A DNA stretch of 64,000 nucleotides from Nocardia puris (GTDB taxonomy: Bacteria > Actinomycetota > Actinomycetes > Mycobacteriales > Mycobacteriaceae): the NCBI RefSeq assembly GCF_003315035.1, contig NZ_QNRE01000010.1:124001-188000 (forward strand), written 5' to 3'. Of this stretch, positions 14,538 to 23,462 are shown piece by piece. The notes under the pieces were generated by a model. The model saw nothing but the letters and a program-made list of their open reading frames with translations, was not told the DNA's origin and made no database searches. Position 1 is the first letter of the stretch; each line of letters opens with the position of its first letter. The position numbers and the translations under genes are program-made.

Positions 14538-15764
14538 CTACCCCAGCGCCTGTTCCAGATCCGCGAGCAGGTCCTCGGTATCCTCCAACCCCACCGAAAT
14601 CCGCACCACACCATCGGTCAATCCGATGGTGGCGCGACCCTCCGGACCCATGGCGCGGTGGGTGGTGGTGGCGGGGTGGGTGATGAGGGATTTCGCGTCG
14701 CCGAGGTTGTTGGAGATGTCGATGATGCGCAAACGGTTGAGCACCTCGAAGGCGCGCTTCTTCCCTTCGCCCTCGGGGGCGTCGAGTTCGAAGGTGACCA
14801 CGGTGCCACCGCCCGACATCTGGCCGCGGGCCAGATCGTACTGCGGATGTGATTCCAGGAAGGGGTATTTCACCCAGCGCACGCCCTTGTTCTCCTCGAG
14901 GAAGCGCGCGACGCGCAGCGCGGACTCGGTGGAGTAGCGCACCCGCAGCGGCATGGTCTCGAGCCCCTTGAGCAGGGTCCAGGCGTTGAAAGGGCTCAGC
15001 GCCGGACCCGTATGGCGCATCAGGGTTTTCACGGGTCCGTCGATGTAGTCCTGCGTGCCGAGGATGGCGCCGCCCAGCACGCGGCCCTGCCCGTCGATGT
15101 GCTTGGTGCCCGAGTAGACCACCACGTCGGCGCCGAGCTCGAAGCCCTTTTGCAGCAGCGGGGTCGCGAAGACGTTGTCCAGCACCACCTTCGCGCCCGC
15201 CGCGTGCGCGAGCTCGGTCACCTTGCGCACGTCGACCAGGGTCTGCATCGGGTTGGCCGGCGTCTCGAAGAACACCGCGGCGGTGGGCTTCGACAGCGCC
15301 GCCTCCCACTGGTCCAGATCCTCACCGTCGACGAAGACGGTCTCCACCCCCCAGCGCGGCAGGATCTCGTTGCACACCACGAAGCACGAACCGAACAGGC
15401 TGCGCGCCGCCACCAGCCGGTCGCCGGCGCCGAGCAGCGCGCCGAGCGCGGTGAACACCGCCGACATGCCGCTGGCCGTGGCGAACGCGGCCTCGGCCCC
15501 GTCGATCAGGCGGATGCGCTCCTCGAACATGGCGACCGTCGGGTTGCCGTAGCGGGAGTAGACGAAGTGCTCCACCTCGCCGGTGAACGCGGCCTCGGCG
15601 GCCTCGGCGCTCTCGTAGACGAATCCGGAGGTCAGATACAGCGCCTCGGCGGTCTCCTCGAAACCGGAGCGGCGCAGGCCGCCGCGCACGCCGAGCGTGG
15701 CGGGACCGACGCCCTCGGGCAGCGGTTTGTCGAAGGCGCCACCGGTGATCACGACTGGCTCCAC
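14538..15764 (-). CDS. metZ: O-succinylhomoserine sulfhydrylase
   Basis: 408 residues from GTG 15764 (VEPVVITGGAF), matching MetZ length. PLP enzyme of the Cys/Met metabolism family making homocysteine from O-succinylhomoserine and sulfide. HFVYSRYGNPT, FETPANPMQTLVD, VLDNVFATPLLQ and the PLP-lysine region VVYSGTKHIDGQG are all present; TTTHRAM and GVVRISVGLED form the C-terminal signature. It overlaps the rhodanese gene by 16 bases and is under the same SAM-IV riboswitch, which fits feedback control of methionine synthesis. Confidence 0.96.
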   Translation of the reverse strand: MEPVVITGGAFDKPLPEGVGPATLGVRGGLRRSGFEETAEALYLTSGFVYESAEAAEAAFTGEVEHFVYSRYGNPTVAMFEERIRLIDGAEAAFATASGMSAVFTALGALLGAGDRLVAARSLFGSCFVVCNEILPRWGVETVFVDGEDLDQWEAALSKPTAAVFFETPANPMQTLVDVRKVTELAHAAGAKVVLDNVFATPLLQKGFELGADVVVYSGTKHIDGQGRVLGGAILGTQDYIDGPVKTLMRHTGPALSPFNAWTLLKGLETMPLRVRYSTESALRVARFLEENKGVRWVKYPFLESHPQYDLARGQMSGGGTVVTFELDAPEGEGKKRAFEVLNRLRIIDISNNLGDAKSLITHPATTTHRAMGPEGRATIGLTDGVVRISVGLEDTEDLLADLEQALG

Positions 15765-16165
15765 GGGAGGCCCTCGGCGCGCCACCCGGTCGAACCGCGG
15801 TGCCCGGACGCGTCCAGACCGCCCTCGAAACCCTCGGACACGTTGTAAGAAGGCCCGATGCCGAGTTCGGTGGCCACGCGCGCCGCGTGCGCGGAACGCT
15901 GGCCGGAGCGACAGATGAACAGCACGGGTGCGTCCTCGGCCCGGTCGGCCAGTTCCTGCTTCAGCTGGTCGGCGAAGCGCGGGTTGCGGGCGCCCGTGCT
16001 GTCGACCCACTCGATCAGGACCGTGCGGCGGTCGAGCGAACTGACGTCGGGCACGCCGACGAAACGCCATTCGGCGTCGGTACGCACGTCGACCAGGACG
16101 GCGGCGGGGTTGTCGCGCAACACTTCCCACGCCTGCCGCGGGGTGATGTCACCGGCATAACTCAT
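15749..16165 (-). CDS. Rhodanese-like sulfurtransferase
   Basis: 138-residue single-domain rhodanese. AVLVDVRTDAEWRFVGVP begins the fold and the active-site loop is CRSGQRS, with the persulfide-carrying Cys. ATG 16165 has AGGAGG six bases upstream; a start at 16189 is in frame but lies in the riboswitch tail. In mycobacteria the equivalent gene (Rv0390) also precedes metZ. It probably delivers or handles sulfane sulfur for homocysteine formation (inference from operon and riboswitch). Confidence 0.93.
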   Translation of the reverse strand: MSYAGDITPRQAWEVLRDNPAAVLVDVRTDAEWRFVGVPDVSSLDRRTVLIEWVDSTGARNPRFADQLKQELADRAEDAPVLFICRSGQRSAHAARVATELGIGPSYNVSEGFEGGLDASGHRGSTGWRAEGLPWSQS

Positions 16166-16182
16166 GTGGACCTCCTGTGGAA

Positions 16183-16296
16183 TCCGCACTTGCCGCGCCC
16201 GGGTTCGGCGCGCGGCCAGGTCGTCACCCGGAGCACCCCACCGCGGAGGAGGGTTGCCGACCAGCCAGCCGGGGCTTGACGCTGGTTCTCATGACC
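16183..16296 (-). ncRNA. SAM-IV riboswitch
   Basis: The minus strand from 16296 begins GGTCATGAG, followed by CCAGCGTCAAGCCCCGGC, GGTCGGCAACCCTCC, CGCGGTGGGGTGC and CCGGGTGACGACC, then a variable hairpin and GCGGCAAGTGCGG. These are the ordered conserved blocks of the actinobacterial SAM-IV class, and I recall the M. tuberculosis example as nearly identical in the core. It ends about 18 bases before the rhodanese ATG, so S-adenosylmethionine binding should reduce expression of rhodanese and metZ, possibly at initiation of translation because AGGAGG lies just outside the aptamer. Confidence 0.94.
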
Positions 16297-16331
16297 TCAG
16301 CGACGAGATTGCACCGCGGGCCCGCACCCTG

Positions 16332-16781
16332 TCAAACAGTGCAGACCAGCCATTTACCGTCGGCGCGGATCAGGTTCCAGGTGGCGGTGCGCTCGGCGCC
16401 CTCGACGTCGGTGGTGACGGACACGGTCGCCTTCTCGCCGTCGATGGCGGGCGCGGCGATGTTCTTCACCTGAATCGTCTTGCCCGAACCCTCTTGTCCG
16501 GCCAGCGGGGACCGTTCGGGGTCGAAGTCGGCGCAGCCGGTGCCGGGCGGCGGCACCAGGTCGCTGCTGTTGGTCCCCTCGACGAAGTTGCGCACGGCCG
16601 CGGAGACCCGGTCGGCCTCTGTGACATTTTTCTCAGCGGGCGCGAGCACGCCGCCGAGCACGATCGCCACCAGGACGATTCCCGCCACCACGGCGGCGGC
16701 CACGAACGGCGCCAACGAGCGCCGATCGGTCTGGTCGATCGGAATTGATTCACCTTCGTCGGGCGGCTGCTGCTCGGTCAT
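16332..16781 (-). CDS. Membrane-anchored protein with NTF2-like extracytoplasmic domain
   Basis: 149 residues from ATG 16781 (MTEQQPPDEGE). An acidic cytoplasmic N-terminus, one transmembrane helix at about residues 25-45 (FVAAAVVAGIVLVAIVLGG), then about 100 residues resembling the compact mixed alpha/beta domain of Rv0361-type proteins, starting VSAAVRNFVEGTN and ending DGKWLVCTV. The same architecture appears at the C-terminus of the large protein encoded at 39671-42841. Function unknown; it lies between the metZ operon and fprA. Confidence 0.75.
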   Translation of the reverse strand: MTEQQPPDEGESIPIDQTDRRSLAPFVAAAVVAGIVLVAIVLGGVLAPAEKNVTEADRVSAAVRNFVEGTNSSDLVPPPGTGCADFDPERSPLAGQEGSGKTIQVKNIAAPAIDGEKATVSVTTDVEGAERTATWNLIRADGKWLVCTV

Positions 16782-16902
16782 GGATCGATGATCCCCGACC
16801 GTGTTCGACGCACCGGCGCGGGTAGTGCACAGTGGCACGGATAGAATCGCCACAACCACAGCCGTCGCGGTGGGCGTTGGGGGGCGTACCCACGGCGCTC
16901 GA

Positions 16903-16921
16903 TGAACTTAGCCTAAGCTAA
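16903..16921. promoter_or_regulatory. DtxR/IdeR-like iron box upstream of fprA
   Basis: TGAACTTAGCCTAAGCTAA matches 15 of 19 positions of the DtxR consensus (TTAGG-TTAGCCTAA-CCTAA), including all nine central bases; CTTAGC-CTAA-GCTAAG is also a perfect palindrome. It lies about 45 bases before the ATG of the ferredoxin reductase gene. Iron-dependent repression by IdeR is the likely use. Confidence 0.65.
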
Positions 16922-16965
16922 GACCGCCGACGTTGACGTTTCGACCATAAGGGTGCGCGTAAGAG

Positions 16966-18432
16966 ATGACCGAACAGAGTGCAGTGTCCAATGGCGGTGT
17001 TCGCGAACCCTCCGTGGTGACGCAGGCTGCCGCCTCCGGGTCTGACGCGCCCACCGCGGGGCCCCGACCGCTCCGCATCGCGATCGTGGGTGCGGGCCCG
17101 GCCGGTATCTACGCCGCCGACGCGTTGATGAAGTCCGACGCCGACGTGTCGATCGACCTGTACGAGCGCATGCCCGCGCCGTTCGGGCTGATCCGCTACG
17201 GCGTCGCCCCCGACCACCCGCGCATCAAGGGCATCATCACCGCCCTGCACAAGGTGCTCGACAAGGAGCAGGTGCGCCTGCTCGGCAATATCGACTACGG
17301 CACCGACATCACCCTCGACGACCTGCGCCGCTTCTACGACGCGGTGATCTTCTCCACCGGCGCCAACGCCGACCGCGCGCTGCCGATCCCCGGCATCGAC
17401 CTGGACGGCTCCTACGGCGCCGCCGACTTCGTCTCCTGGTACGACGGGCACCCCGACGTGCCGCGCACCTGGCCGCTGGACGCCGAGAAGGTCGCGGTGC
17501 TGGGCGTCGGCAACGTCGCCCTCGACATCGCCCGCGTGCTGGCCAAGACCGGTGACGAACTGCTGCCGACCGAGATCCCGCCGAACGTCTACGAGGGCCT
17601 CAAGCAGAACAAGGCCGTCGAGGTGCACGTGTTCGGCCGCCGCGGCCCGGCGCAGGCCAAGTTCACCCCGCTGGAGCTGCGCGAGCTGGACCACTCGCCC
17701 ACCATCGAGGTCATCGTCGATCCCGAGGACATCGACTACGACGAGGGCTCCGAGGCCGCGCGCAGGCACTCCAAGCAGGTCGACATGGTGGCCAACACCC
17801 TCGAGCAGTGGGCCATCCGCGACCAGGGCGACCGCCCGCACAAGCTGTTCCTGCACTTCTTCGAATCGCCCGCCGAGGTGCTGGGCGACGAGAACGGCAA
17901 GGTGATCGGCCTGCGCACCGAGCGCACCCAGCTCGACGGCACCGGCAACGTCAAGGGCACCGGCACCTACCGGGACTGGGACGTGCAGGCCGTCTACCGC
18001 GCGGTCGGCTACCTGTCGCAGAACATCAGCAGCCTGCCGTTCGACGACCAGGCGGGCACCGTGCCGAACGAGGCAGGCCGCGTCATCGCCGACGAGAACG
18101 CCGACGGCGCCGCCCGCTACCTGCCCGCCACCTACGTGACCGGCTGGATCAAGCGCGGCCCGGTGGGCCTGATCGGCCACACCAAGGGCGACGCCAACGA
18201 GACCATCGCCTGCCTGCTCGACGACGCCGCGAACTTCACCCCGGCGCCGGAGCCCGATCCGCAGGCCGTGGTGGACTTCCTCGAGGGCAAGGGCATCCCG
18301 TTCACCACGTGGGCCGGCTGGTACCGACTGGACGCGCACGAGCGCTCGCTGGGCGAGCCCGAGGGCCGCGAGCGGGTGAAGGTCGTGGAGCGCGAGGACA
18401 TGCTCCGCGCCAGCGAACCGCACAAGGTGTGA
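16966..18432 (+). CDS. fprA: Ferredoxin/adrenodoxin-type NADP+ reductase
   Basis: 488-residue FAD flavoprotein of the adrenodoxin-reductase class, passing electrons between NADPH and ferredoxin. FAD-binding RIAIVGAGPAGIYAADAL near residues 38-55, GLIRYGVAPDHPRIKG, the NADP-binding VAVLGVGNVALDIARVL and a C-terminal TGWIKRGPVGLIGHTK are characteristic. About 35 residues of Ser/Ala-rich sequence precede the fold; a later start cannot be excluded. The upstream iron box fits supply of reduced ferredoxin to iron-sulfur or P450 systems. Confidence 0.92.
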   Translation: MTEQSAVSNGGVREPSVVTQAAASGSDAPTAGPRPLRIAIVGAGPAGIYAADALMKSDADVSIDLYERMPAPFGLIRYGVAPDHPRIKGIITALHKVLDKEQVRLLGNIDYGTDITLDDLRRFYDAVIFSTGANADRALPIPGIDLDGSYGAADFVSWYDGHPDVPRTWPLDAEKVAVLGVGNVALDIARVLAKTGDELLPTEIPPNVYEGLKQNKAVEVHVFGRRGPAQAKFTPLELRELDHSPTIEVIVDPEDIDYDEGSEAARRHSKQVDMVANTLEQWAIRDQGDRPHKLFLHFFESPAEVLGDENGKVIGLRTERTQLDGTGNVKGTGTYRDWDVQAVYRAVGYLSQNISSLPFDDQAGTVPNEAGRVIADENADGAARYLPATYVTGWIKRGPVGLIGHTKGDANETIACLLDDAANFTPAPEPDPQAVVDFLEGKGIPFTTWAGWYRLDAHERSLGEPEGRERVKVVEREDMLRASEPHKV

Positions 18433-18438
18433 GCGCAC

Positions 18439-18466
18439 GGTCGCGGCGGGTGCACCCGCCGCGACC
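18439..18466 (+). terminator. Terminator of fprA
   Basis: Perfect 28-base palindrome (arms 18439-18452 and 18453-18466) beginning seven bases after the stop and followed by CTTTGCTTT. It would fold as a 12-bp stem with a TGCA loop. Confidence 0.85.
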
Positions 18467-18574
18467 CTTTGCTTTCGGCCACCGCACCGCCGTCCGCGCC
18501 CGTCGGGGCGGCCCGACCGGCAAACCGTTCCCGGCCGACGCGCCGCGAACCCCTACTCGAGGCATTCTGTACCC

Positions 18575-19441
18575 GTGTTCGATGCCCATGTCCACATCAT
18601 CGATCCGCGGTTTCCGCTGATCGAGAACGAGGGCTACCTGCCCGACCCCTACACCATCGCCGACTATCGAAAACGGATGTCGCGCTTCGATATCGGCGGT
18701 GGCGCCGTGGTGAGCGGGTCGTTCCAGGGGACCGACCAGACGTATCTGAAGGCCGCGCTGGCCGAACTCGGCGAGGGCTGGGTGGGCGTCACCAACCTGC
18801 ACCTGGACGCCACCGACGACGAGATCGCCGACCTCGACCGCGCCGGCGTGCGGGCGATGCGGTTCAACCTCAAGCGCGCCGCCACCGACATCACCCAGAT
18901 GACCGTGCTGGCGCTGCGCGCGCACGAACTGGTGGGCTGGCACGTCGAGCTGTATATCGACGGCCAGATGCTGGCCTCGCTGCAACCGGTGATCACCAAA
19001 CTGCCCGCGCTGTCGATCGACCACCTCGGCATGTCGGCCGACGGCCTGCCCTACCTGCTGGACCTGGTGGACCGCGGGGCGCGGGTGAAGGCGACGGGGT
19101 TCGGCCGGGTGGAGATGCAGGTCGCCGACACGCTGCGCCGCATCCACGCGGTGAATCCGCAGGCGCTGATGTTCGGCACCGATCTGCCCGGCACCAGGGC
19201 CGGGCGCCCGTTCGAAGACACCGACGTGGATCTGATCTGCGATGTGGTGGGCGTGGACATGTACGCGGTGCTGGAGGACAACGCGCGCGCTTTCTACCGG
19301 CTGCCGCCGGTGGAACGGAACGTGGAGGATCCGGCCCCGACACTGCCGCTGCATCCGATCGAGCCCACGACGCCGTTGCGCCGCGAGGCACCGCCGAAAA
19401 ACACCCAGACGGACACGATTCCGTTCCCGACGGTCGAATAG
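18575..19441 (+). CDS. Amidohydrolase family 2 (TIM-barrel metal hydrolase)
   Basis: 288 residues from GTG 18575. N-terminal metal motif FDAHVHIIDP, central LSIDHLGMSADG, and the metal-ligand GTDLPGTRAGRP near the C-terminus define the ACMSD/2-pyrone-4,6-dicarboxylate hydrolase-like amidohydrolases. The last 45 residues are Pro/Thr-rich and outside the barrel. Substrate unknown; such enzymes hydrolyse lactones or decarboxylate aromatic acids. Confidence 0.87.
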   Translation: MFDAHVHIIDPRFPLIENEGYLPDPYTIADYRKRMSRFDIGGGAVVSGSFQGTDQTYLKAALAELGEGWVGVTNLHLDATDDEIADLDRAGVRAMRFNLKRAATDITQMTVLALRAHELVGWHVELYIDGQMLASLQPVITKLPALSIDHLGMSADGLPYLLDLVDRGARVKATGFGRVEMQVADTLRRIHAVNPQALMFGTDLPGTRAGRPFEDTDVDLICDVVGVDMYAVLEDNARAFYRLPPVERNVEDPAPTLPLHPIEPTTPLRREAPPKNTQTDTIPFPTVE

Positions 19442-19524
19442 GCGCGCGGCCGGATCGTCCGACGTGCGGTATACGGTGGGGATCGAACGAACCGCCCTGA
19501 ACGATTCGATCCGGAGGCCCCACA

Positions 19525-19944
19525 ATGAAGTTCGGCTCCATCGCGGGACTGGGCATCGCCCTGGCCGCCGCGGCCCTCTCCGTCGCCCCGGCCGTCGCCA
19601 CCGCCGACGACCCCGAATTCCCGCGCAACGGCGTCATTCCGCCCGGGAACTACCACATCGTCCGGCACCCCTCCAATGTCGTGGGTTCGCCACTGGAGAA
19701 CTGCGAACTGCGCGTCCACCCGAACGGCGTGAACACCGATCTGGCCTGCTTCGGCGGCGTCCACCCCGGTAGGCAGCGGCCCATCGGCCCGGACCAGACG
19801 TACGTGACGTTCGCGTTCCCGCTCGGGTTCGACCTGCGCGATATCGACCCGCGGCAGGGGCACTGGATCGGGACGGTGAACATCGCCGACACCCCGGCGA
19901 GCATTCCGTATCCGCTGGCCGGGGTCACGCTTCAGCGTCGCTGA
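19525..19944 (+). CDS. Small secreted protein
   Basis: 139 residues. Sec signal peptide MKFGSIAGLGIALAAAALSV with probable cleavage after ATA at about residue 27. The mature part of about 112 residues has two cysteines (NCEL and ACFGG) that may pair. No domain recognised. A TATACG -10-like element lies about 55 bases upstream and GGAGG about seven bases before the ATG. Actinomycete-specific exported proteins of this size are common. Confidence 0.78.
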   Translation: MKFGSIAGLGIALAAAALSVAPAVATADDPEFPRNGVIPPGNYHIVRHPSNVVGSPLENCELRVHPNGVNTDLACFGGVHPGRQRPIGPDQTYVTFAFPLGFDLRDIDPRQGHWIGTVNIADTPASIPYPLAGVTLQRR

Positions 19945-19951
19945 GTGCCCG

Positions 19952-19981
19952 GTGGTGAGCCCGCGGGAGTGGGCTCACCAC
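19952..19981. terminator. Bidirectional terminator between convergent genes
   Basis: Perfect 11-bp stem GTGGTGAGCCC / GGGCTCACCAC (19952-19962, 19971-19981), loop 8 bases, fitting between the secreted-protein stop and the DUF456 stop. Confidence 0.75.
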
Positions 19982-19983
19982 GG

Positions 19984-20466
19984 TCAGGCGATGAACGCCC
20001 CCACGATCCACACGCCGGTCGCCAGCAGCGCGCCGAAGAGTTCGATGAGGATCGACAAGCCCACACCTTTGAGCGCGTGTTTCGTCGCCACCCAGGCCTG
20101 CCGGTTCTCGCGCAACCGATGCAGTTCCGAAAGATAGACGCCGAGTACGAAACCCACGAACAACCCGACCACCGGGATCACGAAGAAGCCGATGATTCCG
20201 AGGACGAAGCCGAGGAAGATCGCGCGGTTCGACACGCCCGCGTCCTTCATCTTCCGGCCGGGCCACGTGTATTTGATGACGCCGGAGATCACCAGGAACA
20301 CCGTGCTCACCGCGAACACCACCCACGCCGTGGTGCCGCCCGTGACGATCGCCCACACCAGGATCGCGCCGAAGATCAGGATCACCCCCGGCAGGATCGG
20401 CACGATGATGCCGAGTATCCCGACGAAGATCGCCACCGCGACGAGAATCTCGCCCCACACACTCAC
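19984..20466 (-). CDS. DUF456 membrane protein
   Basis: 160 residues from GTG 20466 (VSVWGEILVAVA) with GGGAGGA nine bases upstream. About four hydrophobic helices rich in Gly-x3-Gly spacing (VFVGILGIIVPILPGV, FLGFVLGIIGFFVIPVVG, FVLGVYLSELHR). This matches the DUF456 family of small glycine-zipper membrane proteins, whose function is unknown. Confidence 0.85.
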   Translation of the reverse strand: MSVWGEILVAVAIFVGILGIIVPILPGVILIFGAILVWAIVTGGTTAWVVFAVSTVFLVISGVIKYTWPGRKMKDAGVSNRAIFLGFVLGIIGFFVIPVVGLFVGFVLGVYLSELHRLRENRQAWVATKHALKGVGLSILIELFGALLATGVWIVGAFIA

Positions 20467-20659
20467 CGCCGGTATTCCTCCCGTTTCCGCGCACAGGCAC
20501 GCCGCAGGGATTCTCGCCCACCGGGCGCCCGCGCGCACGACGGAAGTTCCCCTGGAACCGCGCGCCGTTATTGTCGTAATGTCAACATCGGCGGGCACGC
20601 GCCCGCGACGCGGCACCGTCCGCCGGTGCACAAGGATCAACGACGAACCGAGGTAGGGC

Positions 20660-21760
20660 GTGAGCACACCATCCACCGCCACCAAGCAGGGCCCGCTCGC
20701 GGGCATCCGAGTTGTCGAACTGGCCGGTATCGGCCCCGGTCCGCACGCGGCGCTGCTGCTCGCGGACCTCGGGGCCGACGTGGTGCGGGTGCAGCGGCGC
20801 AATCTGCTGCCCGGCTTCATGGAGCGCCCGCAGTGGCGCGGCCGCACCATCGTGGAGGCCAACCTCAAGGACCCCGCCGATATCGAGAAGGTGCTCGGGC
20901 TCGTCGAGAAGGCGGACGTGCTCATCGAGGGCTTCCGCCCCGGCGTCACCGAGCGCCTGGGCCTGGGCCCCGAGGAGGCGCTGGCCCGCAACCCGCGCCT
21001 GGTCTACGGCCGGATGACCGGCTGGGGCCAGGACGGGCCGCTGGCCGAGCGCGCGGGCCACGACATCAACTACATCTCGCTCACCGGCGTGCTCAACGCC
21101 ATCGGCCGCAAGGGTGAGCGCCCGGTGCCGCCGCTGAACATGGTCGGCGACTTCGGCGGCGGCTCGATGTTCCTGGTGTTCGGCATCCTCGCCGCGCTGG
21201 TGGAGCGGCAGAGCTCCGGCAAGGGCCAGGTGATCGACTCGGCCATGATCGACGGCGCGCTGGCGCTCTCGCACATGATCTGGGGCATGCGCGGCGTGGG
21301 CCTGTGGTCCGACGAGCGCGGCACCAACCTGCTCGACACCGGTATGGCGTTCTACGACACCTACGAGACCTCCGACGGCAGGTACATGGCCGTCGGCGCG
21401 ATCGAACCGCAGTTCTACGAACTGCTGCTGAAGGGCCTCGAGATCGACCCCGAGGGCCTGCCCGCCCAGATCGACCCGAACGGTCAGGACCAGCTGCGCA
21501 AGCTGTTCACCGAGAAGTTCAAGACCAAGACCCGCGACGAGTGGACCGCCGTGTTCGACGGCACCGACGCCTGCGTCACGCCGGTCCTGACCCTCACCGA
21601 GGCCACCGAGAACGCGCACATCGTGGCGCGCAACGGGCTGGTGGAGATCGACGGCGTCGTCCAGCACGCCCCGGCGCCGCGCTTCTCCCGGACACCGGCC
21701 GGAATTCCGACGCCGCCGCCGGACGAGGCGACGCCGATCGAATCCGTCTGGGCGGATTGA
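20660..21760 (+). CDS. mcr: CoA-transferase family III, alpha-methylacyl-CoA racemase-like
   Basis: 366 residues from GTG 20660. GIRVVELAGIGPGPHAALLLADLGADVVRV is the start of the family III fold; GRMTGWGQDGPLAERAGHDINYI carries the His-Asp pair and MVGDFGGGSM the catalytic Asp described for the mycobacterial racemase Mcr. Epimerises 2-methylacyl-CoA esters so branched fatty acids can enter beta-oxidation. The length agrees with Mcr (about 360). Transcribed away from DUF456 and converging on the MocR gene. Confidence 0.92.
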   Translation: MSTPSTATKQGPLAGIRVVELAGIGPGPHAALLLADLGADVVRVQRRNLLPGFMERPQWRGRTIVEANLKDPADIEKVLGLVEKADVLIEGFRPGVTERLGLGPEEALARNPRLVYGRMTGWGQDGPLAERAGHDINYISLTGVLNAIGRKGERPVPPLNMVGDFGGGSMFLVFGILAALVERQSSGKGQVIDSAMIDGALALSHMIWGMRGVGLWSDERGTNLLDTGMAFYDTYETSDGRYMAVGAIEPQFYELLLKGLEIDPEGLPAQIDPNGQDQLRKLFTEKFKTKTRDEWTAVFDGTDACVTPVLTLTEATENAHIVARNGLVEIDGVVQHAPAPRFSRTPAGIPTPPPDEATPIESVWAD

Positions 21761-21765
21761 CCATT

Positions 21766-21802
21766 CGCGTGGACGCCCGGTTTCCCGCTGGGCGTTCACG
21801 CG
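21766..21802. terminator. Terminator between mcr and the MocR gene
   Basis: Arms CGCGTGGACGCCC (21766-21778) and GGGCGTTCACGCG (21790-21802) pair over 13 bases with one G-T wobble; loop 11 bases. Confidence 0.65.
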
Positions 21803-21906
21803 GGGGTGCGGCCGTCGCGATCGCGGTCATCGACCGCCGGGTCGGACCCGCACGTCGATGTCCCGTATTCGCGCCGCCGAAACATGCTGCGGCAGCGAGG
21901 AGTTCG

Positions 21907-23400
21907 TCAGTACAGCGTGAGCGGGTTCAACGGGTCGGCGGCCCGCGGGGTCAGCGCGTCGTAGGCCGCGGCGATGCCCTTCACCGCGATCCGCAAGTCG
22001 CCCTCACTGTGGGTGTAGGGCAGGCGGAGGAAGCGTTCGAACGCCCCCTGTACGCCGAATCGCGGTCCGGCGGCGAGTAATACGCCGTGGTTGGGCGCGG
22101 TGGCGGCCAGAGCGGTCGACACCGGCGCGGGCAGTTGCGCCCACACCGACATGCCGCCCGCGCCGGGGCTCACCTTCCACTCGGGCAGTTCCTCGGCGAG
22201 CGCGGTGAGCAGCGCCGAACGCTGGGCGCGCAACTGGTCGCGGCGCAATTCCAGGATGGCGTCGGCGTTTTCGATGAGGTGCACGGTGGCGAGCTGGTCC
22301 ACCACGGGCGTGCCGAGGTCGACGGTGGACCGGATGCCCAGCAGTTTGGTGATGAGCGACTGGTGGGTGCGAATCCAGCCGACGCGCAGACCACCCCAGA
22401 ACGATTTCGACGCCGACCCGATGGTCACGATCTCGGCGCCCTTGCCGAACGCGGCAACCGGCGGGGGCATGGTGTCGACGTCCAGCCCGAGGTCGGCCAT
22501 CGACTCGTCCACCACGATCGTCATGCGGGTGTCGCGGGCGATGGCGGCCAGTTCGGCGCGGCCCGCCTCGTCGAGCAACATGCCGGTGGGGTTGTTGAAA
22601 TCGGGCACCAGGTAGGCCAGCGTGGCGGCGGTTTGCCTTGCGGCGCTGCGGATTCCGTCTAGATCCCACCCGGCCGAGGGGTTCTCCGGCAGCAGCGGCA
22701 CCGGCACCGGGCGGGCGCCGACGTCGCGGATCGCCTCGATGGCGTTCGGGTAGGTGGGGTGCTCGATCAGCACGCGGGCCGCGGGCGCGGTGAGCACGTT
22801 GAGCAGCAGGCGCAGACCGTGCTGGGCGCCGAGCGTGATGAGGATCTGCCCGGGTTCGGTGGGCAGCCCGCGCGCGGTGTAGCGGCGGGCGACCGCCTCG
22901 CGCAGCGCGAGCACACCGACGGGGTCCATGCCGTGCGTGCCGAGATAGGTCGGAAGTCCTTGCAGCGCAGCCGCATACGACTCCTGCATTTCGGCGGGGG
23001 CGGCCATCGCGGCATACGTGAGGTCCACGGTGGCCAGTTCCGGCTGCGACATCGTCGCCAGGATGCTGCGCGCGGGACGCTCCCCGTCGTGCGGCACGGC
23101 GGGCGGCAGCGCCACCGTGCTGCGTGACCCCTGGCGGCTGATCAGGTAGCCGTGCTCGCGCAGCAGCGCGTAGGTGGAGGTGATGGTGGTGCGGCTGACA
23201 CCGAGCGTGGCCGCGAGATCCCGCTCACTGGGCAGCGCGACGCCGAGCGGGGCGCGACCGTCGTGGATCAGCAGCCGGATGCCCTCGGCCAGGGCCAGGT
23301 AGGCCGGGCGGGCCCGGCGCGCCGCCTCGTCCGCGCCTATGTCGCGCCAGTTACCCAGGTCACGCGCCAGGCCGGCCGCGCCGATCACTCGTGTCGCCAT
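21907..23400 (-). CDS. MocR/GntR-type PLP-dependent transcriptional regulator
   Basis: 497 residues. N-terminal GntR winged helix at about 30-100 with LPSERDLAATLGVSRTTI and a wing GYLISRQGSRS, linked to a fold type I aminotransferase domain. PLP-binding features: YLVPDFNNPTGM, VVDESMADL, and the Schiff-base lysine in IGSASKSFWGGLRVGW. MocR proteins use PLP or an amino acid adduct to activate a divergent gene while repressing themselves. The divergent neighbour is the small membrane protein at 23463. Confidence 0.93.
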   Translation of the reverse strand: MATRVIGAAGLARDLGNWRDIGADEAARRARPAYLALAEGIRLLIHDGRAPLGVALPSERDLAATLGVSRTTITSTYALLREHGYLISRQGSRSTVALPPAVPHDGERPARSILATMSQPELATVDLTYAAMAAPAEMQESYAAALQGLPTYLGTHGMDPVGVLALREAVARRYTARGLPTEPGQILITLGAQHGLRLLLNVLTAPAARVLIEHPTYPNAIEAIRDVGARPVPVPLLPENPSAGWDLDGIRSAARQTAATLAYLVPDFNNPTGMLLDEAGRAELAAIARDTRMTIVVDESMADLGLDVDTMPPPVAAFGKGAEIVTIGSASKSFWGGLRVGWIRTHQSLITKLLGIRSTVDLGTPVVDQLATVHLIENADAILELRRDQLRAQRSALLTALAEELPEWKVSPGAGGMSVWAQLPAPVSTALAATAPNHGVLLAAGPRFGVQGAFERFLRLPYTHSEGDLRIAVKGIAAAYDALTPRAADPLNPLTLY

Positions 23401-23402
23401 AA

Positions 23403-23449
23403 GGTCCAGTATTCCGGTAGTGGCTATTTAGGCGCAAGGCCAGTTGGCC
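23403..23449. promoter_or_regulatory. Candidate MocR operator
   Basis: In the 62-base divergent gap, CCAGT is repeated at 23405-23409 and 23440-23444; the second lies in GGCCAGTTGGCC (23438-23449), whose ends are self-complementary. Direct repeats are typical of MocR sites. The assignment is by position only. Confidence 0.35.
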
Positions 23450-23462
23450 CGATTCTGGTGTC

